From contig OZ020585.1 of assembly GCA_963971535.1 (NCBI GenBank), forward strand, positions 22,256,005 to 22,320,004: a stretch of DNA of 64,000 nucleotides. Reading direction: 5' to 3'. This DNA comes from Notolepis coatsorum (Eukaryota; Chordata; Actinopteri; Aulopiformes; Paralepididae). The notes under the pieces are model-generated. The model saw only the letters and a program-made list of their open reading frames with translations, made no database searches and was not told the DNA's origin. Position 1 is the first letter of the stretch, and every line of letters starts with the position of its first letter. A program made the translations under genes and the position numbers. Shown here one piece after another: positions 21,852 through 32,904 of the stretch.

Positions 21852-22654
21852 TAGGCAGTCATTCTCGAGTATGTCAAATATATTACAACCTAGCTGTGTG
21901 TAGTGTGCACTGGACCACTGTCAAAGCTATAGGCCTACCCATGTGACTAAATAAATGTATTGTTATAGTCATAACTTGAATGGGAAAAGCTCTTGTATAG
22001 GTTTTCTTTTATCTGGCTTCTGCATCATGCATTATTACTATGCAGAAAGATACAATTTGGAGGGGGTGTGACTAACACCCACGATATATAGGTACCTGTA
22101 TCCAGAGCAGCATTCTGTGCTATTTAGGCTATGCTTTTCATTCACATTTATTGCAAGGGTTTTGTATACACATAAACAACAAATAACCTTTGTTTCTCCT
22201 TGTTTCTAATTATTTCTTATACAGGTATTGATTGTGCTGCTTACAGCTTCAAAACTCCCTTATTTCGTTTTACAATGTCAACGCCTTTTAAATATAATCA
22301 AAACGTTCCCGCATTTCTGTCCACTTTATCGTTTTATGACAGACATCTGATCGTGTATGCGCCAATAATAACGAGTTGAGTTCTAACAAAGACCAGGTAG
22401 GATGTGCTTCATCTGCTCAATGCTGTAAAATATTACATAAATGTTTTTTATGAACGATATTTGAGGAGCCTAATAACAGGGACTTTCATTCATATTTTTT
22501 GCATTTGTGCCCGTTTTACAAGGAACGTATAAAAGTCTTATGCTCCCTGCTGTTTTACAGAGGCTAGCAGTGGTCCAAACAATTTGATCATTCATTAATT
22601 CATTCAGGTTAGCTACTGTCTGACGTTAGCTACCGTTATTATGCATAATCTTAC
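21852..22654. other. Rest of the intron of the P2X7-like gene
   Basis: AT-rich sequence between the MITE and the splice donor at 22654. No further gene or repeat was recognised. Confidence 0.45.
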
Positions 22655-23062
22655 CTGCTACTAATCGGCCGTTCCAGCGTCTCAGCTCGGACATCCTTCA
22701 ACGACAACATCGAGACCTCCAGGACATCTCTCTCAAGACACAACATTTTATAAGTTGGACTCCTCGTTATGCAATTGTCGATTATAAGATGCTCTAAGTT
22801 AGCCATGTCCTCATCTTGGCAGCACACGCTTTCAACGTGTTTCCATCAGGATACAATATCCACAGCGGCACCAGGCAGTGTTCCCGACGCAGCCATCATC
22901 ATCTTCAGGCAAGTTTTGCGCACCACTTTCTCCATCATCATCCGGCTCGACAGGAGGAGCATGTCTCACTGCTGTCAATCTAATTGGCTCAAAGGCATAG
23001 GCCACTGGATTTCTGATACTCTCTGTGGGTCTGTCCACCTCGTCAAAACTTTCCAGATCCAT

Positions 23063-23120
23063 TTCTAACTACAGCCTCTTTCCAGATCCATTTCTAACTA
23101 TTTCTAACTACAGCCTCTGG
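23063..23120. repeat. Short tandem duplication upstream of the P2X7-like start
   Basis: CTTTCCAGATCCATTTCTAA and ACTACAGCCTCT recur two to three times just 5' of the predicted Met, so the putative 5' UTR carries a local duplication. Confidence 0.7.
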
Positions 23121-23149
23121 AGGTCAGCGTGCTACAGCGTGCAATTCGG

Positions 23150-23590
23150 CGGCACGGTGGTGTAGTGGTTAACACTGTCGCCTCACAGCAAGAAGGTCCA
23201 GGGTTCGATTCCCGCTTCGGGACCAGGTTTCCATGATGCCAGTTACCCAGGTGGGGTATCTCCCAGGCCTTTCTGTGTGGAGTTTGCATGTTCTCCCCGT
23301 GCTCGCAAGGGTTTCCCCCCCGATAAGATAAAACCCAATGGAAAAACATGCACAACAACAGATCGCTAACGCTGTGGCGTCCTTGACGAAGACGGACAGG
23401 AGCACTTGGATTGGTCCCCTGGCGCGGCTCACGTTGACGCCTGTCTGCTCCCGGCTGCCCTTGGGGGGAAGGACGACGGGATGGGTTAATCGCAGAGACG
23501 AATCGCATCAGCGATCCTACAGACAATGCATGCGTGTGTGTTCCGGTGTGTGTGTGTTGTGGATAATAGCCAATGCCAATTAAAGACCTC
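23150..23590 (+). mobile_element. tRNA-derived SINE (family S3, copy 1)
   Basis: The head GGCGGCACGGTGGTGTAGTGG and B-box GGTTCGATTCCC form a tRNA-like pol III promoter. The body contains TTTGCATGTTCTCCCCGTGC, a block widely seen in fish SINEs. The end is AATTAAAGACCTC. It aligns along its length with the copy at 23858-24345. A clean target duplication was not identified. Confidence 0.88.
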
Positions 23591-23857
23591 TGAGCAGGTC
23601 CTGCATTATTATTAGCATGCAGCTGCAGCGCCGCAGAGCCGGCGAAACCATCTCTGTGACGTCAGCAACAAAATGGCGGCGCACATGTTGATTTATGCTA
23701 CATAAATGGACATAACAAATAGTTTTTTCTTAGAAACGGCTTATTTTTATAACGTGATTTTTTCTGTGGTTTATCTAAATACTAATTTGATGCTATGACT
23801 ATGTTTATATCGCTATGCTTCATCTCCCCTTTAACTATCGACCTGTATTTATAGGGG
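23591..23857. other. Spacer between two SINE copies
   Basis: No feature was recognised. Confidence 0.4.
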
Positions 23858-24345
23858 GCACGGTGATGTAGTGGTTAATACTGTCACCTCACAGCAAGAA
23901 GGTCCTGGGTTCGATTCCCGCTTGGGGACCAGGTCGCCGGGTTGCCAGGTACCCAGGTTGGGTATCTCCCGGGCCTTTCTGTGTGGAGTTTGCATGTTCT
24001 CCCCGTGCTCGCAAGGGTTTCCTCTCCAGAAAGAAAAAGACATAAACCCAATGGAAAAACATGCAGAACAAATTGCAGAACACTGTCGTGTCCCTGACGA
24101 AGACGGGCAGGAGCACTTGGATTGGTCCCTGGGTGCGGGCCGGCCCCACGCTGCAACCCATGTCTGCTCCTGGCTGCTCTTTGGGGGAAGGACGATGGGA
24201 TGGGTCAAGCACAGAGACTGAATTTCATCGGCGACCCAAAGACAGATGCATGTGTGTGTTCGAGTCGCGGTCGCCCATCGCATTGTGTGTGTCGCTGCAT
24301 GACTACATTGCAATGTGTGCAAGGAATAAAGACTTCTTCTTCAAA
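23858..24345 (+). mobile_element. tRNA-derived SINE (family S3, copy 2)
   Basis: The head GGGGCACGGTGATGTAGTGG, B-box GGTTCGATTCCC and the TTTGCATGTTCTCCCCGTGC block match copy 1. The tail GGAATAAAGACTTCTTCTTC is the usual end of this family. The short frames within it are by-products of the SINE sequence. Confidence 0.9.
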
Positions 24346-24884
24346 GTCCAGTTTTTAATTTAAGCCCCCCCCCCTCAACACTGTTTATGTTAATGCCCAT
24401 GGGCCAAGGATGTGGCTGGAAGTTCATGCTGTGTAGAAAGCCAGTTTAATACACAGGACGGTCTCATTTACCCGCGTGCTAACTGTCCGTCTGCCTCACA
24501 GGTCACGTCGTGTCGCACGGCTTCACATTGGTCACACGGCCGGGGGCTTTAGCTCGGTGAAGGCGCCGCGGCCCTGGTTCCAGGAGCCGTATTATTCATG
24601 CTTCTCCAGACACAAGCAGATGAGGTCCCTCCAGTCCATTAGCTTCCAATTAAAACAGGTCATAAAATGATCTTGAGCGCTTATTCGCCGACCGTCTTGG
24701 CAAGAAGCCATGTAACCCCCACCTCCGTCAGAGAGAGAGAGATTTGACTCGTCCACTGCTCCGAAATGAGCCTCACCCCCATGCACACATACACACGTCT
24801 CGCGCTTGCAACAATGACATATTACTGGAAAATCCCAACCCCAACCCAATGCATGAAAGATTTCAGTGCAAAGTTATCTACTAT
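24346..24884. other. Single-copy-looking non-coding stretch
   Basis: No transposon or gene was recognised. The text around 24440-24700 is even in composition and could be conserved non-coding DNA, but this cannot be tested here. Confidence 0.35.
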
Positions 24885-25026
24885 GCTGTCAAGTGTCAAA
24901 CATTAGAACAATTTCAACACAATTGTTACTCGGCTGAAAGAGTTGTACCCTTCCTGCTGACTTGTCATCCAGAACTTGTAAGTCGCTTTGGATAAAAGCG
25001 TCAGCTAAATGAAATGTAATTGTAAG
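24885..25026 (+). mobile_element. 5'-truncated L2-like LINE 3' end
   Basis: The stretch ending AGTCGCTTTGGATAAAAGCG and TCAGCTAAATGAAATGTAAT is the typical L2 tail of fish. It is the reverse complement of the 3' UTR at 27745-27850, including ACTTGTCATCCAGAACTTGT-like text. Confidence 0.8.
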
Positions 25027-25303
25027 ATGAATATTACCTTGTACAGGGTCAGATACAATCAGATACAGTACCGTCCTAAAAAACAACAGAGAAAGAACAA
25101 GCTATTGTTCTCCTCAGAAAACATCTGGTGTTCTCGTTCATGTCACGGTAGGTTCATGTCACGGTAGCGGCAGAATACGCAGGGATTAAAGCGCTCCGTC
25201 CTACGACGGATTTCTGGCAATTTGATTGGGAGTTGCGACAGATTTTCCGTCAATTGGCTACCTGTGTACAAAAGGCTGGGAAATAATTTAGCGGACTATC
25301 CCT
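25027..25303. other. Unassigned sequence
   Basis: No feature was recognised. The motif TTCATGTCACGGTAG is repeated twice near 25138-25167. Confidence 0.35.
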
Positions 25304-25307
25304 TTAA

Positions 25308-26189
25308 CTCATTGACCGCCGGGAATCTAGCACTGCCACGCTTTAAAAGATAGTCACCTTGTTTGTAGAGCTATAACTATATTATAGCTATGGATACAAT
25401 ACTATGGCCCATTTTACATCACCTATCTATCAATATGTGAAAAAGAATGAATTTGTCCATCCATACGTTCCCGTGTTATACCGTGGTGAATATAAGTATG
25501 GTTTTAGAGTGGTCTAGGGTAATTCCCGAAATGCTGAGTTATAGCCTTACACGTCAATTCTACTATAGATGTTGCCGTTTCTTGCCTGTACACGCTATTC
25601 CGAAATCAAATCTATATCATAGGTATTATGTTCCATCATGAATGCATGAAAGGGGGGGGGGGGGGTAGTTTCTGATTATTTGATTGTCAGTAACGGCATT
25701 CGTATTGAACACTAAAAATGCTTATCAGCCCGATCGGTATAAAAGCATTGCAGGATCAAGTAAAAATCTACGTCTGATAGTCCTTACCTGTGATCGGGAG
25801 TATTCCAAAAATAATATTCCAATTGTTTGATCGCCATCTGGTACATCCAATGTCCATTTGGTCCATGGCATAACCCACCACAACATACTGTATGGATCGG
25901 GGATATTTGACGCGCTTCAATGGAGCCGGGAGAACCACTACAAATGCCCGACAAGGAAAAGTCAAACCGGAGACATTTGGCCGTTCCACAGGCCAAGATA
26001 CAAGGTTACAAAGGGTGCTCAAAACCGCCGTCTAGCTGGATGCGGCCGGTATTGCACTTTGGTTATCTCAGACTCATTCCCTATGGTAAGACCAAGGTCC
26101 CTGGATGAATAATGAATAAAAATATCGAATAAAGGAATAAACAACCAAAACCTGAGAAATCTCGGGTCTGGCGCCCAACGCATGGCGAG
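25308..26189 (-). mobile_element. TTAA-type piggyBac-like element, subfamily A (copy A3)
   Basis: TTAA at 25304-25307 is followed by CTCATTGACCGCCGGG. The interior matches the reverse complement of copy A1, including the splice-donor-like AG|GTAAGGA (minus strand, near 25787) and the subterminal GCGCCCAACGCATGGCGAG near the right end. The right edge is uncertain because copy A4 lies directly against it; TTAA occurs at 26190-26193 and 26205-26208. A poly-G run is at 25652-25664. Confidence 0.65.
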
Positions 26190-26208
26190 TTAACGCTAAC
26201 GCTATTAA

Positions 26209-26615
26209 ATAAAAATATACACCGTCAGAGCCGGCAGGGGGTGTTGTACTTACGTGGTTGAATGCCAGCACCCACTTCAATGATAGCATTGTGAACGCAT
26301 AATCTCTGTTTTAAATTATGTGTCTAATCTGCCCGTCGCTTATCAATGACTTGTTTGCAGTCAACATTGTCGAAACGGATAGTTTTTTAATCGGTTCATT
26401 TCTGTTTTTATAGCATTTTTGAAAAGCCCTAGTTTTTAAGGAAAATATATAGATTCCGTGATAAACGGCATTACTGGAATATTCTGGCATACACAAAAAC
26501 GTTGTCATTTTTCGGCCTATTTATGAATCGTTTTCAAATAAACGCTAGATTATCGATACTATATGTGCACGCTATAGAAGCGATCTGAAAAGTATATTCT
26601 CTCATTTCCTGATCG

Positions 26616-26650
<35 letters not shown>

Positions 26651-27150
26651 GGGACACGTTGATATAACTGTGAAAAAGCTCTGATTACCCCAAGACTGGT
26701 CAAATAGATTCCTTACCTCAGATCAGATGTTATCCAAAAAGATTATTCCAATTCCTGATCGCCATTCCAAATATCGATCGCGTTTATTGATTCAACGTTG
26801 GGTGCTGGAAATACATAATCCACGCTGTTCTGAGGGCCGGCGATCACTTGGTCTCTTCAGTTGGCTTGACGGAAAAGTAAAATGAGGAAACTGCCCCCCC
26901 CCCCCCCCCCCCCCCCCCTTCATCAGTCTAAACTAATGGGGTGCAGTTACACAGGGAGAGAGGATAGGGGGCGGTATCTTCCCAATTGAGCTCAGAGAGA
27001 CTCTGCAACACTAGCGTGAGGCTCGATTGATGAAATATGAATTCAAATCGCCAATAAAAAAAAATACGACAAACAAACGCTATATAGCGTTGCCGGCACT
27101 TAACTGGCGGCATAAACTAACGACAAAACGCGTCGCTGGCATCCAAAGTG
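26209..27150 (-). mobile_element. TTAA-type piggyBac-like element, subfamily A (copy A4)
   Basis: The left region (GCACCCACTTCAATGATAGC) matches the reverse complement of the right end of copy A1 and the hairpin at 6473-6622. The right end CTGGCATCCAAAGTG abuts TTAA at 27151-27154. The minus strand keeps IDIWNGDQELE followed by GAG|GTAAGGAA near 26711. The element contains a (CA)n run (~26619-26646) and a poly-C run (~26893-26918). The left edge is approximate. Confidence 0.7.
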
Positions 27151-27154
27151 TTAA

Positions 27155-27744
27155 AATGAGAAGGAACCAAAATAAGAATATGACTTGGCCTGAAAAAACT
27201 TTCAGTCAGGAGATATTTCTTTGCTTTAATCCCTGAATACGGCTGCCCCTCCACCCCCCCCGTAAATAACCCATACCTCATCGTTCCGTTTCCATATGTC
27301 TGTCCTCCACTGGTGAGAGAGAGAGAGAGAGGTGACGGATCGATTTTTCCTGCTCGATGATGTTGCACTATTGATTTTTACAGATCATCATGTAGTCTCT
27401 CTCCGCCCCTCCCTGTCACCGCAAGGCCTCTTCCTGTAGCTCCACGTGACAAGCAGATGCAGCGCGAGCCCGTATCAAGCACCATCACATTTGTCTCCTC
27501 GTATAATTGATATCGAGAGCGGGTCTCGTGGGATTGGAGATGATGCCAGGTGGCGAACGGACCGGGTCTTTGACACGTCAGGGTATACGTGGTATATGGC
27601 CTCCTGTCATCTTGTGCTTGTGAAGATGTAATGGCCGCAGCTCGTAACGGAACATGAAACGTTACTTGAACATGAAACGTTTCCTCTCACATGGGAATGG
27701 GACTACGAGGGATGTACTGCTTATAGTGCAGAGTATGTCTTTAT
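27155..27744. other. Unassigned sequence with small microsatellite
   Basis: A (GA)n run lies at 27315-27332. No gene or transposon was recognised. A short direct repeat, GAACATGAAACGTT, lies near 27650 and 27668. Confidence 0.35.
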
Positions 27745-28500
27745 ATTTATTATTTAGCTGACGCTTTTATCCAAAGCGACTTACAAGTTCTGTACAACAA
27801 GTCAGCAGGAAGGGTACAACTCTTTCAGCTGAGTAACAATGTTCATCAAACAGTGCTGAAACTTGGGTGCTGCAGTGTTGAGTGCCTAGTAGTAAAGACA
27901 TTAGTATAGTACACTGTAAAAACTTAGCGTCATCTGGTCACTTTTAAACTATCAGCTAATTGTATTCAACTAAAATGTAAAATGCAATTCATAAATGGTT
28001 CGAATTCAGCTCAATTCTATTTCAAACGGCACATCGTATTTTTTATTATGTATAGGTTACTAATAATTATTTAATAAATATGAATTAACCCAAATCCCAG
28101 TTTTTACAGTGTAGGAAGAGTGCATGATAGTATAAGTAAGACAGTAAGAAGGTTCGTTTTTCTTATAATTTTTTTTTCTTTCATTTCAGATATTAGTTGA
28201 AGACGTGTGTTTTTAGTCGACGGCGAAAGATTGGTCGGGTTTCGGCTGTCCTAACTGTGGTGGGAAGTTCGTTCCACCATTGTGGAGAGAGGACCGAGAA
28301 AAGCGGCTTCTCTTGATGAACCTCCCAGAGCTCGGATAGGAGTGGGTCTGAGGCGGCCAGAGGATGTAGAGCGGAGGGGTCTTTAGAGAGCGTCTGTAGT
28401 AAGAGACCATTGACCGGTAGGCGGGAGCCATTCCCTTTGCTGTGCAATATGCCAGGTCGAGGACCTTGAAGCGGATTTGTGCGGCCACACCTTGGGTGAA
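27745..28500 (-). pseudogene. L2-like LINE, RT C-terminus and 3' UTR
   Basis: The minus-strand frame 28447-28193 ends with FSVLSPQWWNELPTTVRTAE and FRRRLKTHVFN, the conserved C-terminal end of L2-type ORF2 (PQWWNxLP...LKTHxF). Upstream residues in another frame (IRFKVLDLAYCTAKG) show one frame change. The 3' UTR runs to about 27745 and ends in the TTATCCAAAGCGACTTACAA family tail (plus-strand view). It is split by a MITE at 27912-28111. The copy is 5'-truncated and dead. Confidence 0.85.
27912..28111. mobile_element. Short MITE with CACTGTAAAAAC ends
   Basis: CACTGTAAAAACT at the left and AGTTTTTACAGTG at the right are perfect inverted repeats enclosing 200 bp. The CACTG terminus suggests an EnSpm/CACTA- or Chapaev-type non-autonomous element; the target duplication is too short to decide. 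It lies inside the L2-like 3' UTR. Confidence 0.75.
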
Positions 28501-31017
28501 ACTAGTTCTGAATTTAAGATTTAAGATTTAAAAAACAGAATTCCTAAAGTTACACACTTAAAAATTGGATACTCAGTTAAATGATCCTACTTTTTCTGCT
28601 GTTGTCATACACAGAAAGAGCTGGTATTTAACAGGATACCTGAGTCCGAGTCTGAATAGGGCAATTAGCAGGTCAGTCAGTAATTTATTATTAATGGAGG
28701 TTGTTATTCCAGCCCACTCGTTGGGCCTTAGTGATTTCTAAGCTATTTTGATATTTTATTATAAAATATTTTGTTATTTTATACAATAACATGCTATTTT
28801 CATAGTTATGTTTGTAATATTTCTTAGCCAATTTCCAATCCATTGTTTTTCATATTTACATTAAGGTTGAATAACCACATCCATGTGCATTTTAAGGGAC
28901 TCATAGTGAATTACATTTGTATGAGTTGCTCATCAGCACACATAGTGCTTACCGATTCATTATATACCCAGTCACAAAACGTTATGGGTATAGCTTTTTT
29001 GCATGTTTGCTGTCAAACAGCAACCTCTAAGCTAAAGAGCCTCTCTTGGTATTGTGCTTTGTTTACATTCTTTTGTTTTGGTCTGATTGTGTGGGTTGGA
29101 TTTAGAGGGTATATAGGAGGGGTTGTTATTACTGGCTACACCTAAGGCTCTGCCAAGAGAAGTCTGGAGAAATTCACAGTATAATAAATTAATTAGAAAT
29201 GTATACAAATAGCTGTGACGTTAACAGCTATAAGTTGCTAGACTACAATTTATCAGAGTTTTAAATTGCTGACATTATTAGCTGGCAAGTTTAACACTAT
29301 ACTAAATTGTGTGATCATTGATCTCCGTATTTCCTTCTATCAGAGTCAAAACAACTTGCACCAAAACACACCCAGGATGTTCATATGAGATATTCCATGA
29401 TCAACCAATGACAGTGGCTGAACTGTCACACCTAGGAGCCGGGTCAACCAAACATCTTCTCAAAAATAAGAATTTGTATCCATTCCATCCCTCATTCAGA
29501 GTAGTGCTTTTGTAAATCCCTCTTAATCTAAAACTCCTTGCTCTGAATTTCTAGGTCATTTAGAAGGTCTCTTGGAGTATTTTCTGTTGGTGAATACGAA
29601 TCCTGATGTATTGTAGGTTAAATGCCCCTTTAAGTCACGGTATATAGACAAAGTAAGTATTACAATTCTTACAAAGCTTTATGGGGCTGGGACCATTTGT
29701 CCCCAAGCTTGGAAAATAAAGTAGTGAGGGGGGAAAAAAAGATCTTGTCCAAATATACGCATGCCGTCTGTTAACACAGCTCCCCGGGTCTGACTTTCAT
29801 TGAATGACTTGTTTCTTCCATTTATGTTGGAGGCGCAGACAAAACAGAAGCAAACATCAGAAATCATGGCTGGGTTAAACAGGCCCTGGCTGTCTTCTCT
29901 GCGTTGCCCGAGGCCTAGTTTTAATCCAGTTTGGTTTTGATAATGGTTGAAAAATACCCGCACAGAAAACAGGCACTGAGGATTCTGGGAGATAATGTGA
30001 TAAAGATGACACTAATACGCAGCAATTATTTTATCATGATTTATAGGAGGTGACGGGGAACAGGGAATGGGGGTGGGGGGGTGAGAACCAAAACATGACA
30101 GAGAAAGGCTGCCCCCTAGTGGCAGGGCTGACAGGAGCCAGTGCCTCAGTTTGGAAAATATCCAACATAGCAGTGTCAATTTAAACTGCCGGTCTGTGCT
30201 ATGAACAAATGAGGCTAATATCAAGTTTGCCAGGCTTGAGGCAATGGAGAATTGAGGCTGTTAAATAGCATTTTTGCCCCTCAAAAAGTGTGTTTGTTCA
30301 GAAGGTTTACCAGATTTTCTCCCAAATGAAACATGCCACTTTTAAAAATATAATGTGCATATAGTAAATCTATATATATTTTTCTAGGCTAATTCATACA
30401 TTTCCTACACTTTGGTGCTTGTACTGGTACCACCACCAATCATGTGTGTGTGTGTGTTTTTGACTTAGGCCATAGCTTTTCATATAGCGGACAAAACCAC
30501 GGTCCCTCAGGTGGAAAAGAAAATAAGTAGTTAAAGCTGGTCTATACGATTGTGCAGCGAGTCCAAATTAGAAAATCCACAGCTCGTAAACCCCACCTCT
30601 CCTTTCCCCTCCCTAGTGTTATACATAAATAACAAATCCCCCCAAAACAAACAAAGTAATTGCCTGTCTAAGAGAAACTCTGTGGCGTCGTTTCAGTAAA
30701 AGGCACGGTATGGCGAGGGGGGGGGGGGGGGTTGATTGAAGGGGGTGTTTTTTTTTTGTCAAATCAGTTGTGCAATAGTCACTTTTGGTGAGTTGTTTCT
30801 ATACAATTCAGTTATATGACATTTAGGTATGACACAGGACTACACAAGCATTTTTTGTATAGAAATGTGTCAACAGACTAAAGCAGGGAACCACAATATT
30901 TTGCATACGAATTATGCAGAATGTAATATCATAACTGTCTATTACTTTTCTTGCAATTGAGCCAATTTTCCTTAGGTACGGTTTTGAGGTGTGTGTTCAA
31001 CAGAATGTAGTATCAAA
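28501..31017. other. Gene-free AT-rich stretch
   Basis: About 2.5 kb with no recognised transposon or exon. It includes an AT palindrome around 28740-28800, a short (GT)n run near 30445-30457 and a poly-G run at 30717-30730. 29640-30250 looks unique and could hold conserved non-coding sequence. No conclusion is possible from one sequence. Confidence 0.35.
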
Positions 31018-31022
31018 AACAC

Positions 31023-31686
31023 TGTGAGGGCTGGCCCAGTACTGCGCGCTTCCAGGTGCCAATTACCATCACGCACCTGAGAGGAGTTCCAATCAGCTCG
31101 ACGGGAGCCCTCTTATACACGGTTTGCTGAACATTCAGTGTCGGGTCGTTTTGGTCACCACCAGCTACTGCTTGTTCCTCTTGTGTGTTTCTCCAGTACG
31201 CCCTTGGAAGTTGCCGCTGTTACCTCTCTCTGCCTCCCTGGACCCGTGCCTCGTATTTACACTTTGCCCTTGGTGAGTTTTTGGAAGTCTATTTTTTGAT
31301 GCTCTGATATCCTCATTTTTATTCCTGGACTCAATACCTTCATCTGTTTTTTGTGTGTTCCTTAACACTGAAGATTTGTCGCTTTGTTTTGGGTACTGGA
31401 CTCTGCCTTGTTACTGGACTGCCTCGTAATCCCTACGTTTCTATTAATGACATTCTCCGTTTTCTTTTTCTCCACGAGTGGATTATCAATAAACTGCAGA
31501 GCCACAGAGCCAACTCTGCTCTGGGCAGAGCCGCAGAACCCTACTCTGCTAAAGGACATTCCCCCCGAATGCATTTACGTTATTTTTGCTCATTTCTGTT
31601 TGTGAAATAAATACGCCCATCATTTTTGGCTAACTCTGAACTACCTGTCTGTGTCGTGCTGTTGGGGTTGTTTACAAACCATAACA
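31023..31686 (+). mobile_element. Solo LTR with 5-bp target duplication AACAC
   Basis: The segment begins TGTGAGGGCTGGCC and ends CCATAACA (TG...CA). AACAC lies directly before (31018-31022) and after (31687-31691), a 5-bp duplication as made by retroviral-type integrases. An AATAAA signal is at 31606, about 75 bases before the right end, so orientation is plus. There is no internal coding region, so the element was reduced by LTR-LTR recombination. The family cannot be assigned beyond gypsy- or ERV-like. Confidence 0.85.
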
Positions 31687-31691
31687 AACAC

Positions 31692-31907
31692 ATTCACAAA
31701 AAGTATGGGTTACTGAATGCTGAACTGCACTGTTATAATCACTAAACCATTGTAAGACCTTACCTGTGTCCCTGTATCACTTGTCTCTGCTGCCCTTTGA
31801 TAAAAAAACGTCCCTATGTCCATTTTCCTTTTTTTTTTGCATATTTCAGTTAGTCACAGTAAAAGTCACCTAGTAAAAGTGAGATAATTGACAATATCAA
31901 AACATGC
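31692..31907. other. Unassigned AT-rich sequence
   Basis: No feature was recognised. Confidence 0.3.
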
Positions 31908-32119
31908 TAGGGCTGTACCGAATAGTTCGAAGCTTCGTTCAAGACATTCGAATTCTAAATCAACATAAAAAATTGTAATAATAAAAAAAAAAAAAATTAT
32001 TTGTATTTGCCAAGGTACAGTATGGCGAGTGCCATACCTTGCCATACCAGAACGACGCCCAAGTTTAGCTGCATCAGTTGACAGCATGCAAAGCTGTGCC
32101 GAACTGGTCTTTAGCCCTA
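31908..32119. mobile_element. Probable hAT-type MITE
   Basis: The left end TAGGGCTGTACCGAATAG and the reverse complement of the right end, TAGGGCTAAAGACCAGTT, resemble the ends of the hAT MITE at 19165-19640, and the motif TTCGAAGCTTCG is shared. An 8-bp target duplication is not visible, so an edge may be lost. Confidence 0.5.
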
Positions 32120-32292
32120 CAGTACCTTGATCCAGCTGCTTTTTTGTCCTATGCCTGGTTTGTCTTTTTTATGTTTTAGCTTCTTTCACAGTGGAAGCTG
32201 CTGAAGGTGGAGTTTGAAAGTGAACTTTACCTCAAACTATTTATCTGGTATATTAATTCACACTCTGCTGAATTCGATCGGGTGATTTGTTC

Positions 32293-32424
32293 CAGCCATA
32301 CCGCAGGTCTCCACAACGCTGCAAGCAGGCATACTGCGGGTCTCCACAACACTGCAAGCAGCCATACCGCAGGTCTCTACAGCGCTGCAAGCAGCCATAC
32401 CGCAGGTCTCCACAGTGCAGCAGC
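32293..32424 (+). repeat. Minisatellite, 4 x 33 bp
   Basis: The unit starts CAGCCATACCGCAGGTCTCC and repeats at 32293, 32326, 32359 and 32392 with small changes. 33 is a multiple of three, so the repeat is open in several frames (SHTAGLHNAAS on the plus strand). The surrounding 118-residue frame shows no known domain, and I do not call it a gene. Confidence 0.88.
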
Positions 32425-32697
32425 ACTTCCGCGGGCCAAGCAATCAGCCTGCTCTGAACGGGCACACACTCCCTCTGAATGGCCACTCCCCATGAACGAC
32501 CACGCCGCAAAAGGGCACTGTACTAGTACATACAACTATATTCTGGCTTCCTTCTCCTGTTGACTGCATTGACAGTCAGTGTGAGAATACAAGCTATACG
32601 TTTGGACATCCAGATCCTCAAAACATTTATTTCTCTACAGGCAGAAATGAATGGCGTTTGTCTTTCAGTTACCTATGTCTATGGTTGAGTTATTTTA

Positions 32698-32884
32698 TTT
32701 ATTTTTTTATAATTTTTTTAGCATTTTTACAGCTTTTCTTGGTCACGCAGGACCGACAGAGGAGAGGGCGAACGGGAGGAGAGGTGGGGAGGACATGCGA
32801 CAAATAACGTCGGGTGCTGGGATCGAACCCGGGTCGGCCACGTAGGTGCGTGTGGCACTATGGTACGCGCCACAAGGGCGCCCC
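32698..32884 (-). mobile_element. tRNA-derived SINE (family S4) with 17-bp target duplication
   Basis: Minus strand: head GGGGCGCCCTTGTGGCGCG, B-box GGTTCGATCCC and an A-rich tail. ATGGTTGAGTTATTTTA at 32681-32697 and 32885-32901 is an exact target duplication. At about 187 bp it is compact. Confidence 0.9.
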
Positions 32885-32904
32885 ATGGTTGAGTTATTTT
32901 AGCA

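Larger units (their letters stand above)
21488..23062 (-). pseudogene. P2X7-receptor C-terminal-domain-like protein, two exons, one frameshift
   Basis: Exon 1 is 23062-22655 and exon 2 is 21620-21488, joined by a donor AG|GTAAGA and an acceptor TTTTCAG|G; the phases fit. Exon 1 begins MDLESFDEVDRPTES, has an acidic stretch and then WCRCGYCILMET, followed after one extra base near 22834 by ESVCCQ. This CxCxxC...CC pattern is the zinc-binding signature of the cytoplasmic ballast domain of P2X7. Exon 2 gives the hallmark AYRQFTLWSRGHLG and PACAVNAIRNVFPS, ending YVGF. About 179 residues are predicted, close to the stand-alone form of the domain that is multicopy in fish. The single extra base may be a real lesion or a sequence error. 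The function of the stand-alone proteins is unknown to me. There are no membrane segments. Confidence 0.75.

Noticed and set aside
23849-24322. 157-codon minus-strand frame
   Set aside because: It lies entirely within the S3 SINE, read backwards.
28740-28800. AT-rich palindrome as a MITE
   Set aside because: Low-complexity AT sequence without defined ends or target duplication.
32207-32563. 118-codon plus-strand frame as a gene
   Set aside because: Most of it is a minisatellite and the rest shows no domain or splice context.
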